Below are positions 54,299 through 64,000 of a DNA stretch of 64,000 nucleotides, piece after piece. This stretch comes from Oenanthe sinensis (lineage: Eukaryota > Streptophyta > Magnoliopsida > Apiales > Apiaceae), in NCBI GenBank assembly GCA_028671895.1, contig CM053794.1, forward strand, positions 42,300,501 through 42,364,500. The letters run 5' to 3'. Under the pieces are notes generated by a model, which made no database searches, was not told the origin of the DNA, and was given only the letters and a program-made list of their open reading frames with translations. A program made the position numbers and the translations under genes. The first letter of the stretch is position 1. The number at the start of each line of letters is the position of its first letter.

Positions 54299-56476
54299 TC
54301 AGCTGATCATAATTTGTTCACTGTGTGTAGAGCCATTGGCAGGATTAGAAATATTCTCCGGAGATTGTAGCAGTGATTTTGCAGATTTTTGTGTTGAGTC
54401 GTCATTCTCCATCTTCTTCAGGTTCTGTTGGTAATACACCTGCCTCAGTCTCTCAATTTCCCTTTTCAATGCTTCTTGATGAGCTGCAACAGAACACGTA
54501 ATTATCAACCATGTCACTTGTGATCCCAGAAGGCGGAATATGTTATATGATAAAGTTGGGAAAGGATACTTAGTTACTATCCAGGTCCAGGTACAAACCT
54601 TAAATGTTTGCTAAGCTTCTATTTATTATCAATAAATGCCTCGAATAGTATGTAGTCTACAAAATGCAGCTAAACAGACTATTAGGACCATAACAGGGGA
54701 GGGGGCAGTTAATTATAAGCTAATGACTATCATTTTGGGGCTTAATTTATATATTATTTTCATCAAGAATTCATCTCTAATTCGAAATGTGTTATGAATC
54801 ACAATTATTGCAGGAAAACATGATGATTGCATCAGGGTGACAGCTAGAGCCAATATATATAGGGTGAAGCCCAAATATATGATGCAAAGTGGAGTGTGCA
54901 AACAAATCATATAAGCATATATCGAATCAGTTAACCAACAAACTAGAAGATACTAGGTTGGACTTGTAAACAAATGATTTCATCTTTTTTCCAGTATTTC
55001 TTTAAAAGTGCTGTGGTTAATAGAATAATAGTCTGTTTAGATTTCTTTAAACTAAATCATCATCCAAATTATTTTCCAAAAGAATAATAGTGTAGAAAAT
55101 TTCAAAAATACCAAGTTGCTGGAATTATATTGTAACATGGAGGAAGCACTACTAAAAGTTTTAAGAGCTGAGCAGTTCATAGTTACCATCTTTGAAGAGC
55201 TTGTCCTGGGCGAGAGCTGCAAGTCTTTGTTTAAGAACACTATTGTCCACATTTAGAACCAGTCTTTGGTGGTCGAGATATGCAACCCTCGGGGATAACA
55301 CTGAGACCTCAGCCTATTCCAAGAAATTAATTCAAAGTATATAGTCTCAATATTTAATAAATGTGCCATATATTATTTACTAAACTTTTTGTTAAAAAAT
55401 AACAAATTATGAAGGCAGCGACATTTTTTTTGTGGTCATATAATTGGATTTGTTACTAAATTTTGTACGTACTTGTAATGAGTTGACACCAAGTTCTAGC
55501 TCGGATATGTAATGCAGTTTCTTCACCCGTGACCTCTGTGCTGATTGTCTGTTGGCCAGTATTCTAGAGGTGGACGGAAAAAGAAATTAATTTTTTTGCA
55601 AACACAATAGAATGCATGCTCTTAGGATTCTTGGTACAGTTGACGTGGTCAACTAATTATAAGTACCAATACAATGGAGTATACGCATAAGAAGAGGATA
55701 TAGTAGATAGAATTTTAGAGTTCTGGTTACATTAAAACACACGTTGTGACAATCAGTTTTGAACGAGGGACACAACTTTTTCTAGAATGTTTATCAACCA
55801 GAAAGTCACTGCATCAGTTTAACTAAATGATAGAATTGGCAACAGTTTGTAATAAAGTTGTATGATTAACAAATGCGTACCTCTTAATCCTTTTTGGATC
55901 GAAGATTTTATCGTTGTAATTGTCTGTATTTGCATTGCCGATGGCTTCATGCTGACCGTCTGATGCACTTTCCATCTCCTCAGATTCAACTGGTATCATT
56001 TGCTGCTTCTTCATCTGCTGATCATGATTGAGCAATATAAGATTATTATGTTTATCATCATCCATACTACTGTGATCAGAAGGTGACGATGGATTGGAGC
56101 AAGAGACTGTTGGAACGGCAGTTGTATCGTCAATAAACATAGCCATGAACTGCTCTTCATCGAACCCATCGAACTCAGTTGCACCCCTCCGAGACCCTGG
56201 TGCAGAGGACCTTCGGGATTCTTTTTGTTCCATTTGCACCATTGAATTATGGTCGAGAAATGCAATTGAGTCGGTGCTGACAGATCTCCGGTGGGAACCA
56301 CGCTTTGTCAATGAGAAGTCAAGGAACTCATCAGCCCACGAGGGGCCGCCACTGGAAGCGGCCAAGCCCAAACTATCCATGGAAGACATTCTTTGGTGGT
56401 GGGAAGTATCATGCCAGTTTGGTGTCGTGTTCGGGACTTTCGGAGGCAATTGTGCCATTAGTATTTCTTTAGCCAC
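54299..56476 (-). CDS. Group E bZIP transcription factor (bZIP34/61 type)
   Basis: Four exons, 56476-55881, 55563-55473, 55313-55187 and 54483-54299, join in frame to 332 residues. An alternative start six codons later (MAQLPPKVP) matches the known family start better. The N-terminal part has NPSW-like PSWADEFLDFS and RRSVSTDSIAF, a possible phosphorylation site, then acidic stretches. The basic region spans exons 1 and 2, with KRIKR before the junction and NRQSAQRSR after it (N-x7-R). The zipper follows, with a Pro in VLSPRVAYL that in bZIP34/61 weakens homodimerisation and favours partners such as group I or S factors. These factors work in pollen and vascular development. A TATATAAT box is at 56544-56551. 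Confidence 0.93.
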
Positions 56477-56543
56477 AACTCAAAACAATGTAGCTAAAGA
56501 GATACAAGTAATGAAATAGTGTGTGTATGTGTTATAGTATAGT

Positions 56544-56551
56544 ATTATATA
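56544..56551 (-). promoter_or_regulatory. TATA box of the bZIP gene
   Basis: TATATAAT on the minus strand, 68 bp upstream of the first ATG. Confidence 0.5.
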
Positions 56552-57690
56552 GACACCAGAACATCATCATAATCTGAACTTGTGATAGATATATAGATAG
56601 ATAGATGGACAGTGGGGTCACATGGGCAGATTGGGACAGCTATCAACAGCTGGTATATAAGAAGGTTGAATCTCAACTGTATTACTGGGAAAGTAGCATA
56701 TGTGCACTAGTTAATTCCAATATATAACAACAGCAATCAGAAACCACGTGCTCAAACTTATTGGAATAGAATCCCTCCATATTATCAAATTTATATACTA
56801 GATGTACATGCATATTTTAATATTCTCCCATTCAAGTATTTTATCATACACAAAATTATGGAGATCTTTGTACATATATACTCATATATACATACACATG
56901 CATATCTATACACGCAGAAAATTATTGGAGATGAAGTACATATACCCATATACATATAAACTTGCAGAAAATTATGGAGTTCTTTGTACACCCACATACA
57001 CATACATATATTTAATACATTTAGACATAAAAAAATACATAACATTATTTGAGATGATAACAAATATAAAAGAAATTTATGTATGTGATGACTTTGGGTT
57101 CAAAAATATACACACACATGAGTATGTCTGTAAAAATGTTTGAAAATTATAAGGGAGAATTATTGGAGTTGTACGGGTGCAGAAACTATGAGAATTAGAG
57201 AACATGTCATGCCATGTGAAATATTGTACCGGATAAGTGTTTAGAACGCGCACTCTCTAAGCTTTCTTTTACTTTGTCTCCAAACCATTAGCCACATGTA
57301 GGGCATCTCTCTATAACTTCATGTTTATTGGTCTGTTCAAGTATCTTCCGATTTATTATATTTGCTACTTTTACACGCACATTCTCCTTACAGAACCTAG
57401 CTGTAATACTCAATTCAATGGAAATGAAATTATTAACATATTCAAAATCGTACAGCTAAGGTTTTTCTCATTTCATGCTCTTTTAGTTTATCTGATTGAT
57501 GTTATTATTAGGGAGTTAAAAAAGCAATGGAACTTGAAACTTCATAATCATTAATAATTCTTGCAATTCTGGAAAGTGAATCTTCTGTTCTAGTGTGAGC
57601 TAACATGCCAAGTACTTCCATTTGGGAATATATAATTAGGCAGTAATTACCTAGCAGTTTAATTTATCAAAAAGGGACTAACAAGACAAC
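56552..57690. other. bZIP promoter and gene-free interval
   Basis: Contains GATA-rich runs near 56590 and tandem-like CATATATACATACACA sequence at 56870-57015. No coding signal. Confidence 0.5.
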
Positions 57691-59384
57691 GCATGCAGTC
57701 TTTATGCATTTGCCCCGAGAAATCTTCATCAACTAAGTCCCCAGGCCTGTGGCAAGCCTGGGACTGGCCAGCGCTGCAAGATTTCAACAGAAAAAGAAAC
57801 ATAAATCAACATGATATCTAATTTCACTAAAGAGTAATGCATAGGAACTAGTAACATAGTACTTGTACAATGAAAATAACGAAAGATACAGTTATCTACC
57901 AGAACAGCTAATACCGGGCTACCAGTAAGTATCAAATTATGGTGCCGATCAAATGAGAGGAAGGAAAGAAAATTAAGCTGGGGATTGTGAGTCTGAACAC
58001 GAAATCCACAGTGACCTATTTCAGCACAGCAGTTGCTATCTAAAGTTTCCTATCTGAGTATGCACTTTATATGAAATCTCCAAGTTCACTTTGTCTAACA
58101 GATATAATAGCAGATTCATGTATTTCTACTCTCCTGCTTTTCAAAAGAAAATGGTGCTACTATGACTATGACATACATTATGCACTCTTACTTTGATCTA
58201 ATATGGTCCCTTTAGATCCATCTGACATTGATGTTTGGCCCATGTATTCGCAGCTGATATGATATAATGAGAGGAATATTCCAACATTATTTCTTAAGCC
58301 TCTGTTATTTCCTGTTTGGAGTGTAAGTAGGCATCACCATTGCCTACTCTTTTTGGACAAACCGCATTTAAAGTAGATAGCAGTTACAATAATCTAAAAA
58401 TGAAAAAATGACAACACAGACACACAAGAAAAAACATATTTTCATTTTTTGTTTAAACCACCTTACAAAGTATAGCTTTCACAAGTCTTTACTGACCTTT
58501 GATGAGGCTGTGCCCACCCAGTGTGGATTGGACTGGTGAAAGAGCTGCAATTCCGATAACAAAGTTTTCCCAAAGAACCTACTCCCTACATGTCATCATC
58601 AAATATTCCCAAAAACACCTTTACAATCCATTGACCAGATTCAGAATCAAAATTGTATTATTCATAAACATAACATGAAAAAATGCATTATAGGAAAATT
58701 TGGGCTGTTTTAAAACACCCAGCTTTTACAAATTCAAATTTTAAAATACATACGCTTGATATTTGGTCTGTAAAATTGTTGTTCCTATAGTAAAAGTCAA
58801 ACCAGGATATTTAATTTAGACAAGGGAGTGCATCTCAGTGATTATACACAGACCTCTACATGAAAAGAAAAAAAGGGATTAAATTCTTTGAAATGTCAAC
58901 AATCCACCATAGGTAACCAATAGCAATATTTCACTTTGTTGACTCCACATAACATTCAGCAACATTCACCACTTCAAGAAAATCGCAAATTTTAAGATGT
59001 TATCCCTTAAAAATATTTGCATTCACATATATAGTTTCCATATGATCAAGGTGCTGCCAGTTGTAACCAGAATACTTATAGACTTGCGAAAGATATATTC
59101 TATGGAGATTTGGACCCTGCATACCTCTAATTACACGAAGCTTGTGGGAATTCTCTGCAATAGCAACCCAGATAATTTTACAACCAATCAAAACCAGAAA
59201 ATTGATCTGTCAGAATGTTAGCTTGTTTTCTGACATATAAACTGAGCCTAAGGGCAGAAAAAAAAATCACTTAAGAGAAGGTAATATCACCACAGAAAGA
59301 CATCATAGAGGACAAAATGGTATATGTAACAGAAGTTAAAAGTTGAAACCATACATCAACAATAAGTAGCTACAAACAAATACC
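57690..59384 (-). ncRNA. Spliced 3' UTR exons downstream of the PPR gene (predicted)
   Basis: Read on the minus strand, four segments have consensus borders: an exon ending at 59384 (GGAAG before GTATTT), 59154-59125 (after TTGCTATTGCAG, before GTATGC), 58544-58497 (after GAATTGCAG, before GTCAGT) and one starting at 57773 (after AATCTTGCAG). The 30- and 48-bp internal exons keep phase, and two reading frames stay open. The segments could therefore be coding in a small gene, but the frames upstream are closed by stops. The simplest model is a spliced 3' UTR of the PPR gene at 60054-61088. Splice strength is good; transcript evidence is lacking. Confidence 0.4.
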
Positions 59385-59629
59385 TTCCAAAGATGAGAGA
59401 GCCTTCAAGTTCCCGACAATAGCAGTGTGCTAAAGGTTTATTTTCATTTAATACGCAGAATGGTTCCCCTTTTCCTTTTCTCCTATTCTGTAGGAAATCA
59501 GAATATAGACGATTTCTGCTATGCATCTGTAGGAGTTTTCTCAGGCTACTGATGAATAGCTTCTAACATGGAGATTGGAGTATAAGTTCCAGACCATTCG
59601 ATTGGGATATCGAACATGGAGATATAGCA

Positions 59630-59667
59630 TGCCTTTGCTCTAATATATGGTATAAACCCTCTATTTT
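59630..59667. repeat. 37-bp copy of PPR coding sequence
   Basis: TTGCTCTAATATATGGTATA and the following AACCCTCTATTT occur both here and at 60144-60175 inside the PPR reading frame (the NRGFIPYIRARQ codons). The match is about 33 bp exact, with one base difference at the edge and none of the surrounding sequence shared. Confidence 0.85.
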
Positions 59668-60053
59668 CTAGGAGATACTAGCTGGAAATTAAATGAGCAC
59701 TTAAAAAATATATATAAGGGAAACGAGAACATTCTGAAAAAAGCTTTGCGCATGTCTAGGAGATCAAGCAACTATTTCGTCAGAAATTAGCATCAGCTTC
59801 CATTAATTTATGATAAAATTTAAGGTGTTGCTAAAGAACATAGGCCAGTATGTCTCCATTGTTTGCAATCAAATTGTGACCACAACCCTCTATGCTGTTG
59901 TTGAAGTTATCATCGTAGTCGAGTTTGTAAAGAGTCTGCTACTTCATAGCAGGAGAAGTCAACTGATTAACTACTTGACAGGTGGGAAAGACATACTTAT
60001 CACAATCTGATCCAATCTCATTTCCAAAAAATAAGTGAGATATTTTTTAGATG

Positions 60054-61088
60054 CTATGATTTTAACTCTGCAAATCTCTGCCGCACAGCATAAGCAAGTT
60101 TCCAATCACCAGCATTGGCCAATCCTTCGACCACCTTCTGCCTTGCTCTAATATATGGTATAAACCCTCTATTTGTCATTCCCATCGCAACCTTTCCAGC
60201 TAAAACATATTCACCGCACTCTAGACATCCCTCGAGCACTGACTCATAACTCTCGAATCCCACGAGAATACCCTCACTCTGCAAAAGCTCAACAACCTCA
60301 ACTGCCCTCCATATGTCTTTCCGGGCCCGAATTGCTGCTATTACTTTTACCACTATCTCCTGTCTCGGGGTCAACCCAAATTTTACCATCTCCTTCATCA
60401 GCTCGACCAAAACATTGATCCTACGAGTTTTGCACATTGTACCAATAACAATACCGTACGTATCCAAATCAGGAATGCATCCTGCTTTACACATTCCCCT
60501 CAAAACTTGAACTGCCTCGTTTGACTGGTCAACTTTGCAAAGAGATGAGATAAGATAGTTACATGTGCCACAATCAGGACGATATCCAATTGATTCCATC
60601 TCCAATAGCATTTTCGATACAGACTCGCATTGCTGTCGCCTTTCCATCCATGCGCTGGAAAGAAGAAGGTGAGTTTGAGGTACAGGAACACAACCAGAAC
60701 GAATAACACGTTGGACAATGGCAAGAGCAATCGGAAAAGGATCAGGACTCTGGAGAACATAAGTAAGAAGACATGAATAAGTAGCATAAGGGTGATAACG
60801 GGGTCTGATCGAAATAAAATCCTGCAACATTTCATCAATAACTTGTGTCCTGCCAGCTTGCGAGAAGGTAGAAAGAAATGAAAAGGGATTTGGGGAACGA
60901 CAAGATTCTTTCGAGGCAATAAAAAGATCAGGAATTTTTTGGTAGGTTCTTGATTCAACAGCATTTCTAACGGATTCTTCAAGCGATAAACATGCAGAAT
61001 TTATAGAAGAAATTCTAACAAAAGAGAACCCTAAAGAACGGAAACAAAGCCTATTGGGAATAACCACTTTAAACATTGTTAAGGACAT
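60054..61088 (-). CDS. P-type pentatricopeptide repeat protein, 344 residues
   Basis: Intronless ORF starting MSLTMFKVVIP at the first ATG. The basic, Ser-rich N-terminus fits a mitochondrial presequence. PPR motifs of about 35 residues follow, for example TCNYLISSLCKVDQSNEAVQ, TYGIVIGTMCKTRRINVLVE and ESVLEGCLECGEYVLAG. No E, DYW or SMR domain is present, so it is a short P-class PPR, as in Arabidopsis At1g06270 (from memory). P-class members usually stabilise or process organelle transcripts. Apparent spliced 3' UTR exons lie downstream. Confidence 0.9.
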   Translation of the reverse strand: MSLTMFKVVIPNRLCFRSLGFSFVRISSINSACLSLEESVRNAVESRTYQKIPDLFIASKESCRSPNPFSFLSTFSQAGRTQVIDEMLQDFISIRPRYHPYATYSCLLTYVLQSPDPFPIALAIVQRVIRSGCVPVPQTHLLLSSAWMERRQQCESVSKMLLEMESIGYRPDCGTCNYLISSLCKVDQSNEAVQVLRGMCKAGCIPDLDTYGIVIGTMCKTRRINVLVELMKEMVKFGLTPRQEIVVKVIAAIRARKDIWRAVEVVELLQSEGILVGFESYESVLEGCLECGEYVLAGKVAMGMTNRGFIPYIRARQKVVEGLANAGDWKLAYAVRQRFAELKS

Positions 61089-62300
61089 CTACAGACAGTT
61101 ATAACAATGTTATAACAGCATAACAGGCTGCATAAGTAGTTAAAAGAGAGTGTGTGTGTGTGTGTGTCACAGAGCCAAATTGTCAAGCATGTAATGTGCA
61201 ACTCTTAAACCAAAAGTTATACAGCCTGATTATTCTATATAAGTGTATAGGATAACGACCGCAAATTATTTCACCCGGGAGAATACATAAATGAATTAAA
61301 CTGTGTCCTGAAATTATAATTATTTTACTCTGCTATGTTGCTTATTTTTTGGGTGGAGAATGATTTTACCCGGGAAATAAATTACTGTAGTTTTAATTTA
61401 AAAGTCATAATGAATTGAATTGGGCTGGGCTGGCTGGGATGGGTGTTGGACTCATTTTATTTTATGGGCCTTCTTGCCTTAAAATTATAATTTATAATTT
61501 TTTTCTAAATCTGTGTGAAGTGTGAGCTCATTTTTTGTTCCGTACAAAATATATATGCTATATTATTAAAATCGAAATATTAAAAGTTTGTCGGTTTGAT
61601 AGTCGGTCGGTATTTGGGCTGGATAATTATGGTTGGACCTAATTTTTTTAACATTAATCTCTTGATTAAAACACATTTCACATTAGTCTTCTAACTAAAA
61701 TACACCCCTAAACAAAACACACAAATACTAACTTATTAAAATACAAATACTTTTAACTAAAATATATCCAAAACACGTAAATATTATCTTATTAAAATTG
61801 AAATACAAATAAAGTATATGAAAATTATATAAAATACATATGTACAACATTAAATAAAATTTAAATTATTATTAATGAAAATATTAAAATTAAAATATTA
61901 AAATTAAAATAATAAAATACTAAAAAAATTCGATCCGTCCATCGCACGGGATATAAGCTAGTATTTTTAATTTTTCATTAGTTACTTATGTCATTTCTCT
62001 TTACTAACATAAACCGTCTAATTAGGAAAAAAGAACAATTTAACCAAGCTTTTCATATATTTGAACCGAAAACATATATATTACTTACACGAATGTTAAT
62101 ATTATAGACGACATTCAACTTGGACGAGTATATAAATATAAAAAACGATATTCAACTTGGACGAGTATATAAATATAAATTGAATAAATTATCAATACAA
62201 TTCTTATTGTATTAATTATATGTATCTAAAATTGAAATAAATAAATAAAATGCATTTTTTCCTATATCTAGTATGGCGTAAATTGCCAAAGTGAAGCAGC
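61089..62300. other. Gene-free interval with Helitron
   Basis: PPR promoter with a (GT)n run at about 61150-61166, the Helitron at 61552-61961, and a tandem duplication of a 36-bp unit around ATTCAACTTGGACGAGTATA at 62108-62179. Confidence 0.6.
61552..61961 (+). mobile_element. Non-autonomous Helitron, 410 bp
   Basis: The 5' end ATGCTATATTATTAAAATCG is close to the 5' end of the 29773 element. The 3' end CCGTCCATCGCACGGG forms a short hairpin and is followed by ATATAAGCTAG and T. A GTCGGTCGGT run lies near the left end, as in the element at 6889. No coding sequence. Confidence 0.75.
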
Positions 62301-62307
62301 AATCAAG

Positions 62308-63118
62308 TCAAGAGTTGCCATTCCATTCCAGTTCCTTCGCATCAATCGCACCATACTGACCTGCAGGTCATATTTCAAAATCATTAGGACTAACTAGTAA
62401 TCGACATAAAATATCCATTCAAACGTACTCAATATATAATGTCAAATCAAATTTATTCGATATATTTCGTTATTAAAATATCAACAGTAATCAAACCTAT
62501 TTTATTTATACCTGGTAATTGATAGGAGTGTTGATTAATACTAGTACCATTTATCGCTGGCTGATGAGGCATAATTACACAACTATTGTCACTCTCTTCA
62601 CTTAATTTATTGTTCGGAACACATGAATAATAATTGTAGCTGGGATATAATCCGGGCACCATATTCCCTTTACTATTATTCATAATGGTGTGCTTATTAG
62701 CATCATAATTAATCATTCCTCCGGTGGTATTACTGATCACACTCTCATTCAGTCCATTAATCAACCCTCCAGATGCTGTTAATGATGATTTATAAGCCTG
62801 ATATTCATTTTTATACCAGTTAAGTTCTTCTAAAACTCTTCTATATTCTCCGAAAGGACCTAATATTGGATCTCTTTGTCTGCTGAAGGCTTCCCAAACG
62901 AGTGAATCCGCAGCTCTTTTTCGATCATCGAAATTTAAACGTTTTAAAATCTTGGTAACGTTACTAACACCAAAAACCTTGTGTACTGCCTGAAATTCTC
63001 GGTTCTTATCCACTGGAAAGAACGGTGCTAATGTGCACTTTTCCGTGCACTTCTTTCTTTGGTGCCTGCATGATGCACATGCACCTGTAGCGTTAGCTCC
63101 TCCGTTGTTCCTCTGCAT
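62308..63118 (-). CDS. LOB-domain (LBD/ASL) transcription factor
   Basis: Two coding exons, 63118-62512 and 62360-62308, joined in frame to 219 residues; the short last exon codes about 17 residues ending KELEWNGNS. Read without splicing, the ORF would run on to 62453. The LOB domain has the zinc-binding block C14-x2-C17-x6-C24-x3-C28, the GAS-type block (FFPVDKNREFQAVHKVFGVSNVTKIL) and a leucine-rich helix region with DPILGPFGEYRRVLEEL. LBD proteins bind DNA and control lateral organs, roots and vascular development. The second half is Asn/Ser-rich and typical of the variable C-terminus. The subfamily is not assigned. A 5' UTR intron is predicted upstream. Confidence 0.9.
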
Positions 63119-63135
63119 CTACCTTCAATAAAACC

Positions 63136-63442
63136 CTAGCAAGAAAAAAAATGAACATAGTATATATAAGTCTTTAAGCATGAACATATCTGGACCCTAA
63201 TCAAAGCATTAGCACATTTTCGATCAATCTAAACCCTCCTATATTTTCATTTTTCATTCAATTATATTGTGTGTGTATAAGCTAATTAAGGTTCATATTT
63301 GAACCACGACTTTAGCGTACTTAGCATTACTCTTTGTTATATACATAGTACATGTACATCAAGTACGTAATCAAGTACCTCGAGTAATTTAGTGTATATG
63401 CTAGATCCAAGAAACGGAAGAAGATATTGAAGGAGAACGTAC
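63136..63442 (-). other. Predicted 5' UTR intron of the LBD gene
   Basis: On the minus strand the donor ATAAG/GTACGT lies at 63443/63442. The acceptor is a T-rich tract ending CTTGCTAG at 63136. The intron is 307 bp, 17 nt upstream of the ATG. Confidence 0.55.
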
Positions 63443-64000
63443 CTTATATTTATATCGAATGATAATGATTTGCAGTAAATATGTATATAAAGAATAACGA
63501 AATTAAAGGATAGTAAAGAGGAGTAGAAGATTAATGAATAAAGTGCTGAACAGAGAGGTAGAGCATGAAAAGATGACCACCGCCGAGGGCGAATTTTTTT
63601 ATTTTTATTTACAAAAAGTTTGCTTGAATGTGATTAGGATTCAATTAGTTTAATTGTTTATCTTGTCAAAAAATGCATAGGTTGTTCACATAAAGAAATT
63701 AGAAGATAAGTTGAATAGTATACTCTTAATTACGGGGTTAATTAAAGAGTAAATCTCCTTTAGAATCATGATTCTAGTAATTGAAAATTCTAATCAAAAC
63801 TCTACAAATATGGACTTGTAAGTTTAAGAGCCTTCTTATTCCGTTTCCAAGTGTTTGATTACTCAAATTCTTTAGGTGATTTTCCATTTAAAACTCAAAT
63901 ACTCGAAACATATAAAACTCCTGCACAATATATGCTTATGAAAAAAATAAATAACATTTGTCAATTATGATACTAATAATGAGTATCAAACTACAAGTTA
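63443..64000. other. LBD upstream region
   Basis: Promoter-proximal sequence, AT-rich after 63600. No other gene or element recognised. Confidence 0.5.

Noticed and set aside
57771..58544. Small exons taken as the C-terminus of a known protein
   Set aside because: Two frames are open and neither is recognised; the upstream exon frame is closed by stops, so a UTR is more likely.
61150..61166. (GT)n run; also (CT)n near 38145-38166 and (TA)n near 18800
   Set aside because: Ordinary microsatellites without further structure.

Overview
This window is nuclear DNA of a flowering plant, most likely a eudicot. The genes are split by many short GT-AG introns, and the intergenic DNA is very AT-rich and full of MITEs, Helitron ends and retrotransposon relics. 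The protein families are all plant ones: a plastid ketol-acid reductoisomerase, TBL, LOB-domain, CLE, group E bZIP, PLS-type PPR and plant MORC proteins. Species cannot be read from the sequence. From memory, the neighbouring Arabidopsis loci At3g58590 (PPR), At3g58610 (KARI) and At3g58120 (bZIP61) suggest partial synteny with that chromosome 3 segment.

Layout. 0.5-6.6 kb: KARI on the minus strand, ten exons, with a frameshifted extra copy of exon 1 inside its first intron. 6.7-9.4 kb: a duplicated AT-rich block with Helitron-like ends that encloses a broken Ty1/copia fragment. 9.8-10.7 kb: two Tourist-like MITEs. 11.3-11.75 kb: a telo-box/TATA promoter followed by two box C/D snoRNAs whose guides match 5.8S and 25S rRNA. 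14.6-16.0 kb: a Ty3/gypsy relic split by a MITE. 16.7-17.0 kb: coding-like exon remnants. 19.4-21.9 kb: a plastid-type methyltransferase. 22.9-28.1 kb: a plant-specific protein of unknown function whose first coding intron holds a complete small hAT element. 29.1-29.8 kb: a Helitron. 30-37.7 kb: mostly repeats. 37.8-40.6 kb: a TBL-type polysaccharide O-acetyltransferase. 41.2-41.5 kb: a gene fragment. 43.7-45.8 kb: an intronless MORC ATPase. 46.3 kb: a tRNA-derived SINE. 47.6-47.9 kb: a CLE-like peptide precursor. 49.6-51.9 kb: a PPR protein. 52.4-52.8 kb: a small protein with KEN- and D-box-like motifs. 54.3-56.5 kb: a group E bZIP. 57.7-61.1 kb: a second PPR protein with an apparently spliced 3' UTR. 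61.55-61.96 kb: a short Helitron. 62.3-63.4 kb: a LOB-domain factor with a 5' UTR intron.

The genes do not form one pathway, which is normal for a plant chromosome. KARI serves branched-chain amino-acid synthesis, the PPR proteins organelle RNA, the snoRNAs rRNA methylation, MORC chromatin silencing, and bZIP, LBD and CLE development. The least expected items are the snoRNA pair, the CLE precursor with a non-standard motif end and a long tail, the intronless MORC gene, the duplicated and broken KARI first exon, and several mobile elements with readable target-site duplications.
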